A DNA stretch of 64,000 nucleotides from Nitrospira sp. (GTDB taxonomy: Bacteria > Nitrospirota > Nitrospiria > Nitrospirales > Nitrospiraceae), in the NCBI GenBank assembly GCA_020846195.1, contig JADLEJ010000007.1:105342-169341 (forward strand), written 5' to 3'. This document shows, one piece after another, positions 46,077-55,449 of this stretch. The notes under the pieces are model-generated. The model was given only the letters and a program-made list of their open reading frames with translations, did no database searches and was not told the DNA's origin. Within the stretch, counting starts at the first letter, position 1, and the number at the start of each line of letters is the position of its first letter. Made by a program: the position numbers and the translations under genes.

Positions 46077-46898
46077 ATGATCGTCAGACTGCTGCTGGCT
46101 TGCTGGGTAAGCATCACCGGGTTCACGGCTCTCCCCGCCACCTCTCATGCCGAAGTAGCGGGAAGCCTGGTCATAGCCGGGAATGGACCAGAGAACCTCA
46201 CCATTGAAACATTGGCGCGCGCTTTTGAAAAAGCGAACCCTCGGGTGTATATCGATCTCCTCTGGGAAGATCACTCCAAGCCGGTCGACATGGTGAAGGC
46301 GGGACAGGCGCAGATCGCCGTCACGGGTTCGGAAGATGCCGCGCTGGCCCATACACAGATCGGATGGGACGGGATCGGCATCCTCGTGCATCTGTCCAAC
46401 TTCACGAAAGAAATCACCACGCAACAAGTCGCCGACCTCTTCTCCGGGAAATTCTCAACCTGGGCGGACGTCGGCGGGCCGGACACGCGAATTTTATTGA
46501 TCGACCGGCCGCGCAACCAAAATATCCGCGAGGCGTTCGAAACTCAGCTGGGCATTGCCGGGAAAATCTCGGATACGGCAAAGGTCATCGGTTCGGATGA
46601 AAAGGCAGTGAAAACGGTCGTCGGCACCCTTCCACCACTCTCGGCCGCCACCTACATTTCACTCAGCACCGGCCTTTCAGTCGTCTCGACCGGCGTGGCC
46701 GTCAGGCTCCTCCCGGTCGACAAAGTCGAGCCAGAAGCGCCGACCGTTAAAGATGGCCGCTATCCGCTGCGCCGGCCGGTCCTGCTCCTTTCCAAAAAAG
46801 ACGCGAATCCTCTCATCGACGCATTCGCGCAGTTTGCCTTGTCGGCTCCCGGTCAAGCCATCATCGCTGAAACCTATGTGCCGATGCCGAGTCGCTAG
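46077..46898 (+). CDS. PstS-like periplasmic binding protein
   Basis: 273 residues: signal peptide (ending ATSHAE), then SLVIAGNGPENLTIETLARAF, the opening of phosphate-type substrate-binding proteins, followed by VADLFSGKFSTWADVGGPD, a motif shared with PstS. The start at 46077 follows AGGGAG; the longer open frame upstream overlaps fmdB. No pstCAB genes are close, so it may bind phosphate or another oxyanion for sensing or delivery. Confidence 0.85.
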   Translation: MIVRLLLACWVSITGFTALPATSHAEVAGSLVIAGNGPENLTIETLARAFEKANPRVYIDLLWEDHSKPVDMVKAGQAQIAVTGSEDAALAHTQIGWDGIGILVHLSNFTKEITTQQVADLFSGKFSTWADVGGPDTRILLIDRPRNQNIREAFETQLGIAGKISDTAKVIGSDEKAVKTVVGTLPPLSAATYISLSTGLSVVSTGVAVRLLPVDKVEPEAPTVKDGRYPLRRPVLLLSKKDANPLIDAFAQFALSAPGQAIIAETYVPMPSR

Positions 46899-46986
46899 CA
46901 GGCGACGGAAAACCCAATTGATACCACCGATGCACCAACACCTTTCAGCGCGGGGCCAAGTCACCCACCACCGCAAGGAGGTCCAT

Positions 46987-47451
46987 ATGCAGTCCCGGTT
47001 ATTATTCGCCCTTTTCTTACTCTTCGGTTCATTTTCCATCCTTCCGTTTTCGGCCATCCAGGCCGCAGCGGAGGACAACAACGGCGCCTTCGTCGACGGC
47101 GCGGGCTTTACGCTCTACGGCACGGAGTCCATTAAGGGCTCGGGATCCGATAAAGTCGAGCACGATCCGGTCTGCGACCGAAGCAAGCGCCCCAAAATTT
47201 TCAAAGTGGAGCCAGACGAAGCCAAGCCCGGGCAAAAAGTGAAGATCACCGGCGAGAATTTCGGAACCAAAGAATGCTTCCATGGCGTCGCCTTTAGCGC
47301 CGCCGGGCCGACCAAGATCGACTACTCCTTCGTCAACGAAACAACCATCGAAGCCACCGTGCCCGATGTCCGCGCCGGCATGTCCTTCATCGATGTCGTA
47401 GCCGGTGGCGGCAACGCCCGCTCCAAGGGATTCTTAGTCCAAGCCAAATAA
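46987..47451 (+). CDS. Secreted IPT/TIG-domain protein
   Basis: 154 residues: signal peptide (about 1-27, ending SAIQAAAE), then a single immunoglobulin-like IPT/TIG domain (PKIFKVEPDEAKPGQKVKIT, GENFGTKECFHGVAF, VVAGGGNARSKGF). A Cys pair (CDRSK, KECFHG) may form a disulfide. AAGGAGG lies 6 bases before the ATG. A strong hairpin follows. Probably a cell-surface or periplasmic binding module; function unknown. Confidence 0.82.
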   Translation: MQSRLLFALFLLFGSFSILPFSAIQAAAEDNNGAFVDGAGFTLYGTESIKGSGSDKVEHDPVCDRSKRPKIFKVEPDEAKPGQKVKITGENFGTKECFHGVAFSAAGPTKIDYSFVNETTIEATVPDVRAGMSFIDVVAGGGNARSKGFLVQAK

Positions 47452-47470
47452 ACCGCCTCTCTTAGCCTCC

Positions 47471-47503
47471 GTCCGAGCAAGGGCTTACCTCCCTTGCTCG
47501 GAC
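47471..47503 (+). terminator. Strong hairpin after the IPT/TIG gene
   Basis: A perfect 13-bp inverted repeat (GTCCGAGCAAGGG arm, 7-base loop) begins 20 bases after the stop. There is no T-tract, so it may act with Rho or as an mRNA-stabilising structure. Confidence 0.7.
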
Positions 47504-47578
47504 AGCCCCCTAACAAAGCCAGCTCTTGCTGCCCATAGTTGAATCTCTCATCACACCGTGGCCAACCGTGCTCACCCA

Positions 47579-47690
47579 CTATCCCGCTGATAATGCCACC
47601 GCCGTGAAGGTCAGCTTCAGACCAGTCGTCACACCGGCCAGCGGGGTCATGGTGCTGGCTTCCAGCAGGGCCACTTCGAAGGCATCCGAG
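47579..47690 (-). pseudogene. Remnant of a surface-protein gene (DAFEV-type repeat)
   Basis: In one minus-strand frame the sequence reads SDAFEVALLEASTMTPLAG and on to a stop after about 37 codons, with no start. DAFEVALL segments occur in large extracellular repeat proteins of Nitrospira-like bacteria as far as I recall. Only this fragment is left, and it abuts a tandem duplication, so it is taken as decayed. Confidence 0.4.
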
Positions 47691-47738
47691 GCACTCAGCA
47701 GGGTCAGGCATGGGAGGCACTCAGCAGGGTCAGGCATG
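47688..47738. repeat. Perfect 25-bp tandem duplication
   Basis: The 25-base unit that begins GAGGCACTCAGCAGGGTCAG occurs twice, 26 bases apart, with one spacer base. It marks the junction between the two gene remnants and may be a scar of recombination or replication slippage. Confidence 0.85.
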
Positions 47739-47865
47739 CGTATTGACTTATTGCGGCTCTATCCCCAGTGCGAGGAGAGTCAGGTTGGACTTCCCAGGCT
47801 TTACCGGAGTGATCGCTGAACCTTGGGAACCATATATGGCCATTCGTTTCTACCGACCAAGCCAC

Positions 47866-47998
47866 CACTAACTATGACGACCTAGGCCGGTTGTCGCAGG
47901 TGATCGATAGACAAAAGCCTGTCGCGACATATCGTGACGATGTCGTCGGCCATCTGCTCTCCATCGCCCACTACCACTGGCAGACTGACGCCCAATGA
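47866..47998 (+). pseudogene. Remnant of an RHS/YD-repeat gene
   Basis: One frame reads TNYDDLGRLSQVIDRQKPVA then TYRDDVVGHLLSIAHYHW and stops at 47998. YDxxGRL and YxDxVGxLLSI are the YD repeats of RHS-type proteins. There is no start codon or other repeat upstream, so this is a leftover. Together with the opposite-strand fragment it shows that 47.5-48.1 kb is decayed DNA; I see nothing further between 48001 and the next start. Confidence 0.65.
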
Positions 47999-48150
47999 CT
48001 TAGCGTTCCCTCTTGCCCATGCCGGTCCGCCGGTGCCTCTTCCCCGCGCCAATCTCTCGACAGGACTTTTGCGTCTATGCTAGGTTACGCGCTCTCTTGC
48101 GCCAGATTCGGCTCTGTGTGAGGCCTGCAGTGACCCAAACCAGTTCCCGT

Positions 48151-49569
48151 ATGTTTAAGAAAATTTTAGTCGCGAATCGCGGCGAGATCGCCATGCGCAT
48201 CATTCGCGCCTGCCGCGAACTGAATATCGCCACGGCCGCGATCTATTCCGAAGCCGACTCGACCGGCATCTATGTCAAGAAGGCCGACGAGGCCTACCAG
48301 GTCGGCCCCGGGCCGGTGAAGGGGTTTCTCGACAAGCAACAGATCGTCGATGTGGCGCTGCGAATCGGCGCGGATGCCATCCATCCAGGATACGGGTTTC
48401 TCGCGGAAAACGCGGAATTTGCCGAGCTGTGCCAGGCCTCGGGGATCACCTTCATCGGCCCCTCCCCGTCCGCCATCAATGCCATGGGCAGCAAAATCAA
48501 AGCCCGCGACCTTGCGAAAAAAATCGGGGTCCCGGTCGTCCCTGGCACCGAAGGCGGCGTCACGGACATCAACGAAGCGCTGGCCTTCGCCAAAATGGCC
48601 GGCTATCCGGTCATGATTAAAGCCAGCTCCGGCGGCGGCGGTCGCGGGCTCCGTGTCGTCCGAACGGACGCCGAGCTGCGCGACAATATGGAGATGGCCT
48701 CCCGTGAAGCGCTGGCGGCCTTCGGCGACGGCGCGGTGTTCATTGAAAAGTATGTCGAGCGCCCCCATCATATTGAATTCCAAATCCTGGCGGACAAGCA
48801 CGGCCATATCATCCATCTGAATGAGCGGGATTGTTCGATTCAGCGCCGCCATCAGAAACTCATCGAAATCGCCCCATCGCTGATTCTGACTCCGAGCCTG
48901 CGGGCCGAAATGGGGGCAGCGGCCATTAAAATCGCCAAGGCCGTCAACTACGACAATGCCGGCACGGTCGAGTTCCTGCTCGATCAGGATGGCCGGTATT
49001 ACTTCATGGAGATGAACCCGCGCATCCAGGTCGAGCACACCGTCACGGAGCAGATTACCGCCATCGATATCGTGCGCAACCAGCTCGTCATCGCCGCCGG
49101 CAATCCGCTGCCGATCCGGCAATCGGACGTCACCATCCAAGGCCATTCCATTCAATGCCGGATCAATGCCGAAGACCCGCGCAACAATTTCATGCCCTGT
49201 ACCGGCACCATTACCGCCTACCTCTCGCCGGGCGGCATCGGCGTCCGCATCGACGGCGCGGTCTACAAGGACTACACGGTCCCTCCCTACTACGACGCGT
49301 TGCTCGCAAAGCTGACCGTCCGCGGGAGGACGTGGGAAGAGACCGTCAGCCGCATGCGCCGCTCGCTAGAAGAGTATGTGCTGCGGGGTGTGAAGACCAC
49401 GATCCCCTTTATGAAGGCGATCATGCAGGAGGAAGACTTCGTGGCCGGACGCTTCGACACCTCGTATCTCGACACGCACCCGGCGCTCTACGACTACGAC
49501 GATGTGGAGTCGCCGGAAGATCTGGTCCTGGCGATTTCCGCGGCAATCGCCGCCTACGAAGGCCTGTAA
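48151..49569 (+). CDS. pycA: Biotin carboxylase subunit of pyruvate carboxylase
   Basis: 472 residues starting MFKKILVANRGEIAMRII, with HPGYGFLAENAEFA, the ATP-grasp glycine loop KASSGGGGRG, and EMNPRIQVEHTVTE with catalytic residues. It carboxylates the biotin carried by the partner subunit, using ATP and bicarbonate. The following gene (43 bases on) is the carboxyltransferase/biotin carrier, so this is PycA rather than AccC of acetyl-CoA carboxylase. In a reductive TCA cycle it supplies oxaloacetate. No clear ribosome-binding site precedes the start. Confidence 0.93.
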   Translation: MFKKILVANRGEIAMRIIRACRELNIATAAIYSEADSTGIYVKKADEAYQVGPGPVKGFLDKQQIVDVALRIGADAIHPGYGFLAENAEFAELCQASGITFIGPSPSAINAMGSKIKARDLAKKIGVPVVPGTEGGVTDINEALAFAKMAGYPVMIKASSGGGGRGLRVVRTDAELRDNMEMASREALAAFGDGAVFIEKYVERPHHIEFQILADKHGHIIHLNERDCSIQRRHQKLIEIAPSLILTPSLRAEMGAAAIKIAKAVNYDNAGTVEFLLDQDGRYYFMEMNPRIQVEHTVTEQITAIDIVRNQLVIAAGNPLPIRQSDVTIQGHSIQCRINAEDPRNNFMPCTGTITAYLSPGGIGVRIDGAVYKDYTVPPYYDALLAKLTVRGRTWEETVSRMRRSLEEYVLRGVKTTIPFMKAIMQEEDFVAGRFDTSYLDTHPALYDYDDVESPEDLVLAISAAIAAYEGL

Positions 49570-49612
49570 CCGGCAACACGCGCACCACACTTCATAAGAG
49601 CACGTAACGACG

Positions 49613-51571
49613 ATGGCGGCACGAAAAACAGCGACGTCACAAAAAACAGCGGTCAAGAAGCCTGTTCGCGGGCCAGTTGTGCGCACCTCGCGCACGCCAC
49701 AGGCCAAACCCGCCGAGGTGCAACTCCAGCCGTCCCCTGGGCACAAGGTCCTGATTACGGATGTCGCCCTTCGCGACGGACATCAATCGCTCCTCGCGAC
49801 GCGCATGCGCACCGAGGACATGCTGCCAATCGCCCAAAAGCTGGACGCTGTCGGCTACTGGTCCCTCGAAGTCTGGGGCGGCGCGACGTTCGACACCTGT
49901 TTGCGCTTCCTCAAGGAAGATCCATGGGAACGGCTGCGGGCGCTGCGGGCGGCGATGCCCAACACCCGGCTTCAGATGTTGCTGCGCGGGCAAAACCTCG
50001 TGGGCTACCGGCATTACGCCGATGACGTCCTGGAGCGGTTCATCGAACGGTCGGCCACTAACGGCATCGATGTCTTTCGCATCTTCGACGCGCTCAACGA
50101 TGTCCGCAATATGGATCGTGCGATTCGCGAGGTCAAAGCCTGCGGCAAGCACGTCGAAGCGGCGATCAGCTATACGGTCAGCCCGGTGCATACCGTGGAC
50201 CGGTTCGTGAGCATGGCCAAGCAGCTGGAAGACCTCGGCGCCGACACCCTCTGCGTAAAAGACATGGCCGGCTTGCTGGAGCCGATGGAGGCCTATCGCC
50301 TCATCAAGCGGCTGAAGAGCGCCGTGAAGGTGCCGATCCATCTGCACTCCCACTACACCTCCGGCATGTCCTCGATGTCCGCCCTCATGGCGATCCTTGG
50401 CGGGCTCGATATGCTCGACACCGCCATGTCGCCCTTGGCCGGCGGCACGTCGCATCCGGCCACGGAAACGCTGGTCGCCTCCTTGAAAAACACGCCCTAC
50501 GACACGGGGCTGGACCTGGCCACCTTCTTGCCGATCACCGAGCATTTCAGGACCGTGCGCCGCAAGTATCGCCAGTTTGAAAGCGATTTTACCGGGGTTG
50601 ATGCTGAAATCCTGACCTCGCAAATTCCGGGCGGCATGCTGTCGAACCTGGCGGCGCAGTTAACAGAACAAGATGCCCTGGACCGCATGCGGGAAGTGCT
50701 CGACGAAGTGCCGCGCGTCAGGAAAGACATGGGCTATCCGCCGCTGGTGACGCCGAGCAGCCAGATCGTCGGCACACAAGCGACGCTGAACGTGCTCACC
50801 GGCGAGCGCTACAAAGTCATCACGACGGAAACAAAAAACTACTTCCTCGGGCTCTACGGCCGCGCGCCGGGCCAGGTCGATCACGATATTCAAGCGCGCG
50901 CCATCGGCGACGAAGAACCGATTAAGACGCGGCCGGCCGACCGGCTGGAACCGGAACTGGAAACCAGCAAGAAAGATCTGCCGGCATCGGCCAAGTCCGT
51001 GGAAGACCACCTCTCGTTCGTGCTCTTCCCCGCCATTGCGCGCGATTTTTTCGAGGCCCGCGAAAAGGGCGAATTGATTCCCGATCCGCTGGAAACCACG
51101 ATGGCCAAAGGTCCCGCCGTGGCCGGCGAGCTGCACTTGGCACCAGTGGAATTCAATGTCACGGTCCACGGCGAAAGCTACCATGTGAAGCTCTCCGGCT
51201 CGGGCCGCAAGGTCGATGGACGGAAGCCCTACTACATCCGCGTGAACGACAAGCTGGAAGAAGTGTCGCTGGAACCGATTCGAGAAGTGTTCGCCGGAGT
51301 GCCGGAAGCGCCCGACACCGGCACGGGATCGAAGCCCAAGCGGCCGCGTCCCGCCAAGCCTGGCGATGTCGCGCCGCCGATGCCGGGGCGTGTCGTGAAA
51401 ATCCTCGTTGCGCCAGACGATCGCGTAAAAACCGGCGACCCCCTCCTGATTATCGAGGCCATGAAAATGGAAAGCCGGGTTCCCTCGCCGATCGACGGCA
51501 AGGTTGTGGCCATCCTCGCGGCAGAGGGCGACAACGTCAAGACCGACGAGACCGTCATTCAGTTGGAATAA
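49613..51571 (+). CDS. pycB: Carboxyltransferase/biotin carrier subunit of pyruvate carboxylase
   Basis: 652 residues: a Lys/Ala-rich start, then the carboxyltransferase barrel with TDVALRDGHQS (metal Asp), CVKDMAGLL (carbamylated Lys) and IHLHSHYTSG (metal His pair), a PycB-type linker, and a C-terminal biotinyl domain with EAMKM. It transfers the carboxyl group to pyruvate to make oxaloacetate. Oxaloacetate decarboxylase alpha subunits look similar, but no membrane beta subunit is near and PycA is adjacent. Confidence 0.93.
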   Translation: MAARKTATSQKTAVKKPVRGPVVRTSRTPQAKPAEVQLQPSPGHKVLITDVALRDGHQSLLATRMRTEDMLPIAQKLDAVGYWSLEVWGGATFDTCLRFLKEDPWERLRALRAAMPNTRLQMLLRGQNLVGYRHYADDVLERFIERSATNGIDVFRIFDALNDVRNMDRAIREVKACGKHVEAAISYTVSPVHTVDRFVSMAKQLEDLGADTLCVKDMAGLLEPMEAYRLIKRLKSAVKVPIHLHSHYTSGMSSMSALMAILGGLDMLDTAMSPLAGGTSHPATETLVASLKNTPYDTGLDLATFLPITEHFRTVRRKYRQFESDFTGVDAEILTSQIPGGMLSNLAAQLTEQDALDRMREVLDEVPRVRKDMGYPPLVTPSSQIVGTQATLNVLTGERYKVITTETKNYFLGLYGRAPGQVDHDIQARAIGDEEPIKTRPADRLEPELETSKKDLPASAKSVEDHLSFVLFPAIARDFFEAREKGELIPDPLETTMAKGPAVAGELHLAPVEFNVTVHGESYHVKLSGSGRKVDGRKPYYIRVNDKLEEVSLEPIREVFAGVPEAPDTGTGSKPKRPRPAKPGDVAPPMPGRVVKILVAPDDRVKTGDPLLIIEAMKMESRVPSPIDGKVVAILAAEGDNVKTDETVIQLE

Positions 51572-51604
51572 ACCGACCAGCGCCATCCACGCCCGGGGTC
51601 GTCT

Positions 51605-52537
51605 GTGCAGGCTGTCCTTCGCATCGTCATCGGTGGAATGCTCTGCCTGCTCGCGGCATCCTGCGCCTCACCCGAGACCATGCCGATCTGGTTCGATGCC
51701 GTGGAACATCTGCCCCTCAACAGCGTCACCGTCAATGGCCAGCGCATCGCCTATCTCGACCGAGGCGCCGGTCCGCCAGTGGTCTTGATCCACGGATTCG
51801 GCGGCTCGATGTGGCAGTGGGAACATCAGCAAGCGGCGCTCGAACCGCACTTCCGGGTCATTACGCCGGATCTTCCAGGATCGGGCCTCTCCGATAAACC
51901 GGACATCGCCTATACACCGGAAGAGATGCTGCAATTTCTGGTGGGATTCCTGGATGCCCTGCACATCCCCCAAGCCTCACTCGCGGGCAATTCCATGGGA
52001 GCGGGACTCGCCATCGGCATGGCGCTGGATCACCCGGACCGTGTGTCGAAGCTGGTGCTGATCAGCGGACTCCCGCCGCAGATCATGGAGCATTTGGTCA
52101 ATCCCTCGATCAAGCGCGCCCTGACGACCAGCACGCCGTCCTGGCTCGTCTCATTCGGGAACTGGCTGTTCGGCGGCCTCATGACCGACAAGATCCTCAA
52201 AGAAATCGTCTACGATCATCGCTTGCTCACTCCAGCGGTCCTTGAGCGATCGAATAGGAATCGCCAGCGTCCTGGCCTGATCAAACCGCTGTTGACCGTG
52301 GGCAACAATCTGCCGGCATGGGAAGAGGACTATGCGCCGCGCATCAATACCATCACGCACCCCACCCTGATTCTCTGGGGTGAGGAAGACCGGGTGTTTC
52401 CCATGAAGGCCGGCACACTTCTGCACAACCTCATGCCACAATCGACACTCGTCATCATTCCAAAGGCCGGTCATATTCCTCAATGGGAGCAGCCGGAACT
52501 CGTGAACGCGCAGCTCCTGTCGTTCCTCCAGCCTTGA
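51605..52537 (+). CDS. Alpha/beta-hydrolase lipoprotein
   Basis: 310 residues with a lipoprotein signal ending LLAASC, then an alpha/beta hydrolase: oxyanion region VLIHGFGGS, nucleophile elbow GNSMGAG, acid in WGEEDRVFP, and His in KAGHIPQWE. The catalytic triad Ser-Asp-His is complete. GTG start; a later ATG inside the signal is less likely. Membrane-anchored esterase or lipase; substrate unknown. Confidence 0.88.
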   Translation: MQAVLRIVIGGMLCLLAASCASPETMPIWFDAVEHLPLNSVTVNGQRIAYLDRGAGPPVVLIHGFGGSMWQWEHQQAALEPHFRVITPDLPGSGLSDKPDIAYTPEEMLQFLVGFLDALHIPQASLAGNSMGAGLAIGMALDHPDRVSKLVLISGLPPQIMEHLVNPSIKRALTTSTPSWLVSFGNWLFGGLMTDKILKEIVYDHRLLTPAVLERSNRNRQRPGLIKPLLTVGNNLPAWEEDYAPRINTITHPTLILWGEEDRVFPMKAGTLLHNLMPQSTLVIIPKAGHIPQWEQPELVNAQLLSFLQP

Positions 52538-52604
52538 GCGCCCGGCAACGGCAGGTTATACTTTCACTATTGTCCATCTTCCCCCCACCACCATTGCGGA
52601 GTGC

Positions 52605-53273
52605 ATGATGACAAGACGCCGCCTTTACGTGCTCACAATCAGCCTGCTCCTGGCCAGCGGGCTCGCCGGTTGCGGAAGCTCCGGCCAGCTTCTTGGATCA
52701 GGATTTACCTATAAAGATTTGCCGGTCGCCGACGGCAGCGTCGTTGCCGGGGATGGCCATTCCATCCTCTTCAAAGGCAGCCCACTCATGCTGTCCGGCA
52801 CCGGCATCAAAGTCGGAGATCAACTACGGGAGGTGAAACTCACGGATCGGGACCTCGCCCCGGTCAACATCGCCCACACCGCCGGATCCGGGAAAGTCCG
52901 CATCATCAGTGTCGTCCCTTCAATCGACACGAAAGTCTGCGAACAGCAAACTCATCAGCTCAGCGAAAAGAACCGCGGCCTGGATAAGATGGTCGAGCTC
53001 ATTACGATCAGCATCGACACCCCATTCGCCCAAAAGCGCTTTGCGGAAGAGGCCAAGATTCGCAACGTCACGTTTCTCTCCGACTATCGCAGCGCCGATT
53101 TCGGCAAGGCCCATGGCCTCTTCCTGCGCGAGCCGCACATCCTCGCCCGGGCCGTCCTGGTCGTGGATGCCCACAATGTGATCCGCTACCTGCAAATCAC
53201 GCCGGAGCTCGCACAGCTCCCCGATCTCGATGAAGCCTTCAAGTTCGCCCGCTCCCTGGTCACCACCGGCTAA
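52605..53273 (+). CDS. Tpx-like peroxiredoxin lipoprotein without resolving Cys
   Basis: 222 residues with a lipobox LAGC at about residue 22. The mature part follows the thiol peroxidase (Tpx) pattern: FKGSPLMLSGTGIKVGDQL, peroxidatic Cys in SIDTKVCEQQT, and LSDYRSADFGKAHG. In E. coli Tpx the resolving Cys lies in a RFCGAEG-like segment; here that stretch is KRFAEEAKI, with Ala. So it should be a one-Cys enzyme that needs an outside thiol. Unusual for Tpx, which is normally cytoplasmic or soluble periplasmic. Confidence 0.85.
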   Translation: MMTRRRLYVLTISLLLASGLAGCGSSGQLLGSGFTYKDLPVADGSVVAGDGHSILFKGSPLMLSGTGIKVGDQLREVKLTDRDLAPVNIAHTAGSGKVRIISVVPSIDTKVCEQQTHQLSEKNRGLDKMVELITISIDTPFAQKRFAEEAKIRNVTFLSDYRSADFGKAHGLFLREPHILARAVLVVDAHNVIRYLQITPELAQLPDLDEAFKFARSLVTTG

Positions 53274-53274
53274 C

Positions 53275-54678
53275 ATGGCGAACTACGATCTCCTCGTCAT
53301 CGGCACCGGCCCAGCCGGGCAAAAAGCCGCCGTGCAGGCGGCCAAACTCGGCAAGAAAGTCGGCATCATCGAGCGCAATGCCGTCGTCGGCGGCGTATGC
53401 ATCAACACCGGCACCATCCCCAGTAAATCGTTCCGCGAAGCGGTCCTCTACCTGTCTGGCTTTCAGCAACGCACGCTCTACGGAGCGGGCTATCGCGTCA
53501 AAGAGCGGATCACGGTCGAAGATCTGGTCTTCCGGACCTCCCATGTCAAAACGAATGAAATCCAGACCGTCCAGAATCAGCTGCAGCGCAACTCCATCGA
53601 TATCATCTATGGCACCGCCAGCTTCATAGACCCGCACCGGCTGCTCGTACGCCACGCTTCCGAGACCGTCGAACATACCGCCCACTTCATCGTCATCGCC
53701 GTCGGAACCGAACCGGCCAGGCCACCCGAGATCCCGTTCGATACAACTTCCATTATCGACACCGATGGGCTTCTCGCATTGAAACAAATTCCGCAGTCCA
53801 TCGTGATCGTCGGCGGAGGCGTGATCGGCACAGAATACGCGTCGATGCTCGCCATGCTCGGCATCCCGGTCACGCTCATCGATAAACGGCCCCGGCTGCT
53901 CGAATTCGTGGATACGGAAATCATCGAGGCGCTGCAACGGCAAATGAAGGAGATCGGCGTCACCCTGTACCACGAGGAAGAGGTCGTCGGCATCCAGAAA
54001 GAACCGGACGGACAGGTGACCGTGACCTTGCAAAACGCCGCCCCCCTTTCGACCAGCACCTTGATGTATGCGATCGGACGGGTCGGAGCCACTCGCGGCC
54101 TTCAGCTCGAGCGCATCGGCCTCGCGCCGGACAGCCGCGGACGGCTAGCCGTCAATGAACACTTTCAAACCGCCGTCTCGCACATCTATGCCGCAGGCGA
54201 CGTCATCGGGTTTCCCGCGCTCGCCTCCACCTCAATGCAGCAGGGCCGCCATGCCGCCTGTCATGCCTTCGGCCTGCCGGATCGGACAGACACCGCGCTG
54301 CTCCCCTATGGCATCTACACGATTCCTGAAATCTCCATGGTGGGCCGAACCGAGGACGATCTCGCCCATGACAACGTCCCATTCGGAATCGGAACCGCGC
54401 AATATCGAGAGATCGCCCGCGGCCAGATCATCGGCGACAAAACTGGCATGCTGAAACTGCTCTTCCATCGTCACACCAGGGAACTTCTCGGGGTCCACAT
54501 CATCGGGGACGGCGCAACCGAATTGATTCACATCGGACAAGCGGTCATGGCCTACCATGGCAAGATCGATTACTTCATCGACACCGTCTTCAACTATCCG
54601 ACCCTAGCCGAATGCTATAAAGTCGCCGCATTGAACGGCATCAACCGGCTGCCACGCCCCTGGCTGCCCATCCCGTAA
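53275..54678 (+). CDS. sthA: SthA-like pyridine nucleotide-disulfide oxidoreductase family flavoprotein
   Basis: 467 residues: FAD-binding VIGTGPAGQKAAVQAA, then GGVCINTGTIPSKSF, NAD(P)-binding IVGGGVIGTEYASM, and the C-terminal dimer domain. The second redox Cys of lipoamide dehydrogenases is Thr here, as in soluble transhydrogenase SthA, which moves hydride between NADH and NADPH. It starts one base after the Tpx stop, so the two are coupled and the flavoprotein may supply reducing power to it. Confidence 0.85.
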   Translation: MANYDLLVIGTGPAGQKAAVQAAKLGKKVGIIERNAVVGGVCINTGTIPSKSFREAVLYLSGFQQRTLYGAGYRVKERITVEDLVFRTSHVKTNEIQTVQNQLQRNSIDIIYGTASFIDPHRLLVRHASETVEHTAHFIVIAVGTEPARPPEIPFDTTSIIDTDGLLALKQIPQSIVIVGGGVIGTEYASMLAMLGIPVTLIDKRPRLLEFVDTEIIEALQRQMKEIGVTLYHEEEVVGIQKEPDGQVTVTLQNAAPLSTSTLMYAIGRVGATRGLQLERIGLAPDSRGRLAVNEHFQTAVSHIYAAGDVIGFPALASTSMQQGRHAACHAFGLPDRTDTALLPYGIYTIPEISMVGRTEDDLAHDNVPFGIGTAQYREIARGQIIGDKTGMLKLLFHRHTRELLGVHIIGDGATELIHIGQAVMAYHGKIDYFIDTVFNYPTLAECYKVAALNGINRLPRPWLPIP

Positions 54679-54708
54679 CCCGTTCTCCCTCTCACATCAG
54701 GAGCTGCT

Positions 54709-55377
54709 ATGTCGTTTTCCAACCGCCTCCGCACGCTGGCTCAACCGATCTGGAAAGCCCAGCTGACCCATCCCTTCGTCATGGCTCTGGGAAACGGCAC
54801 GCTGCCGGAGCGGAAATTCAAATACTACATTCTGCAGGACGCCAGATTTCTCGGCGACCTCGCGCGCGTGTTCGCCGCCGGGGCGGTCAACGCGCCGGAC
54901 TCAGAGAGCGCGCTCCGCTTTGCCAAGCTGGCCGAAGAGACCATCGTCGTCGAACGCAGCCTCCATGAAAACTACGGCAGACAGTGGAAGATGACGGCGA
55001 AGCAGATGACCGCTGTGCCCATGGCCCCGACCAACTATGCCTATACCCGCCATATGCTCAGCGTGGCGCAGAGCGGATCGGCCGCGGAGATTGCCGTCGT
55101 CGCCCTCCCCTGCGCCTGGATCTACTGCGTTGTCGGCCAGCATCTCTTGAAGAATGGCCCGCCCAAGAAAAACCACCCCTACCGCAACTGGCTCATGCTC
55201 TACGCCTCGCCGGAGTTCGCCGAAGTCCAGCAATGGATGCGCAAGAAAGTGGATCAGTGGGCCAAGACCGCAGGGGTGGAAGAGCAACGCCGGATGGAAG
55301 AATCCTTCCTCATCAGCTCCCGCTACGAGTGGATGTTCTGGGACATGGCCTGGAACGAAGAACAGTGGCCGGTGTGA
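54709..55377 (+). CDS. tenA: TenA-family thiaminase II
   Basis: 222 residues, all-helical. The catalytic Cys is in LPCAWIYCVVG and the conserved Glu is in SSRYEWMFWDMAW. The protein starts IWKAQLTHPFVMALGNGTLP, as TenA proteins do. It salvages the pyrimidine half of degraded thiamine. A thiD gene lies 1 kb downstream, in agreement. No TPP riboswitch was seen in the 30 bases before it. Confidence 0.92.
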   Translation: MSFSNRLRTLAQPIWKAQLTHPFVMALGNGTLPERKFKYYILQDARFLGDLARVFAAGAVNAPDSESALRFAKLAEETIVVERSLHENYGRQWKMTAKQMTAVPMAPTNYAYTRHMLSVAQSGSAAEIAVVALPCAWIYCVVGQHLLKNGPPKKNHPYRNWLMLYASPEFAEVQQWMRKKVDQWAKTAGVEEQRRMEESFLISSRYEWMFWDMAWNEEQWPV

Positions 55378-55449
55378 GACACTCTCAGAGCTCCCGTCAC
55401 AAAAGCGCTCTAGACACTGACTTCAACGCGAGTATAATGGCCCACGCTC

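Noticed and set aside
48013..48150. A 46-codon N-terminal extension of the biotin carboxylase
   Set aside because: Family members start at MFKKILVANRGEIA; the upstream part lies in decayed DNA and has no motif.
53275..54678. Dihydrolipoamide dehydrogenase (lpd)
   Set aside because: The second redox Cys is replaced by Thr (GTIPSK), which matches SthA-type enzymes instead.
54679..54708. TPP riboswitch before tenA
   Set aside because: The gap is too short and shows none of the conserved TPP-aptamer bases; none was seen before thiD either.
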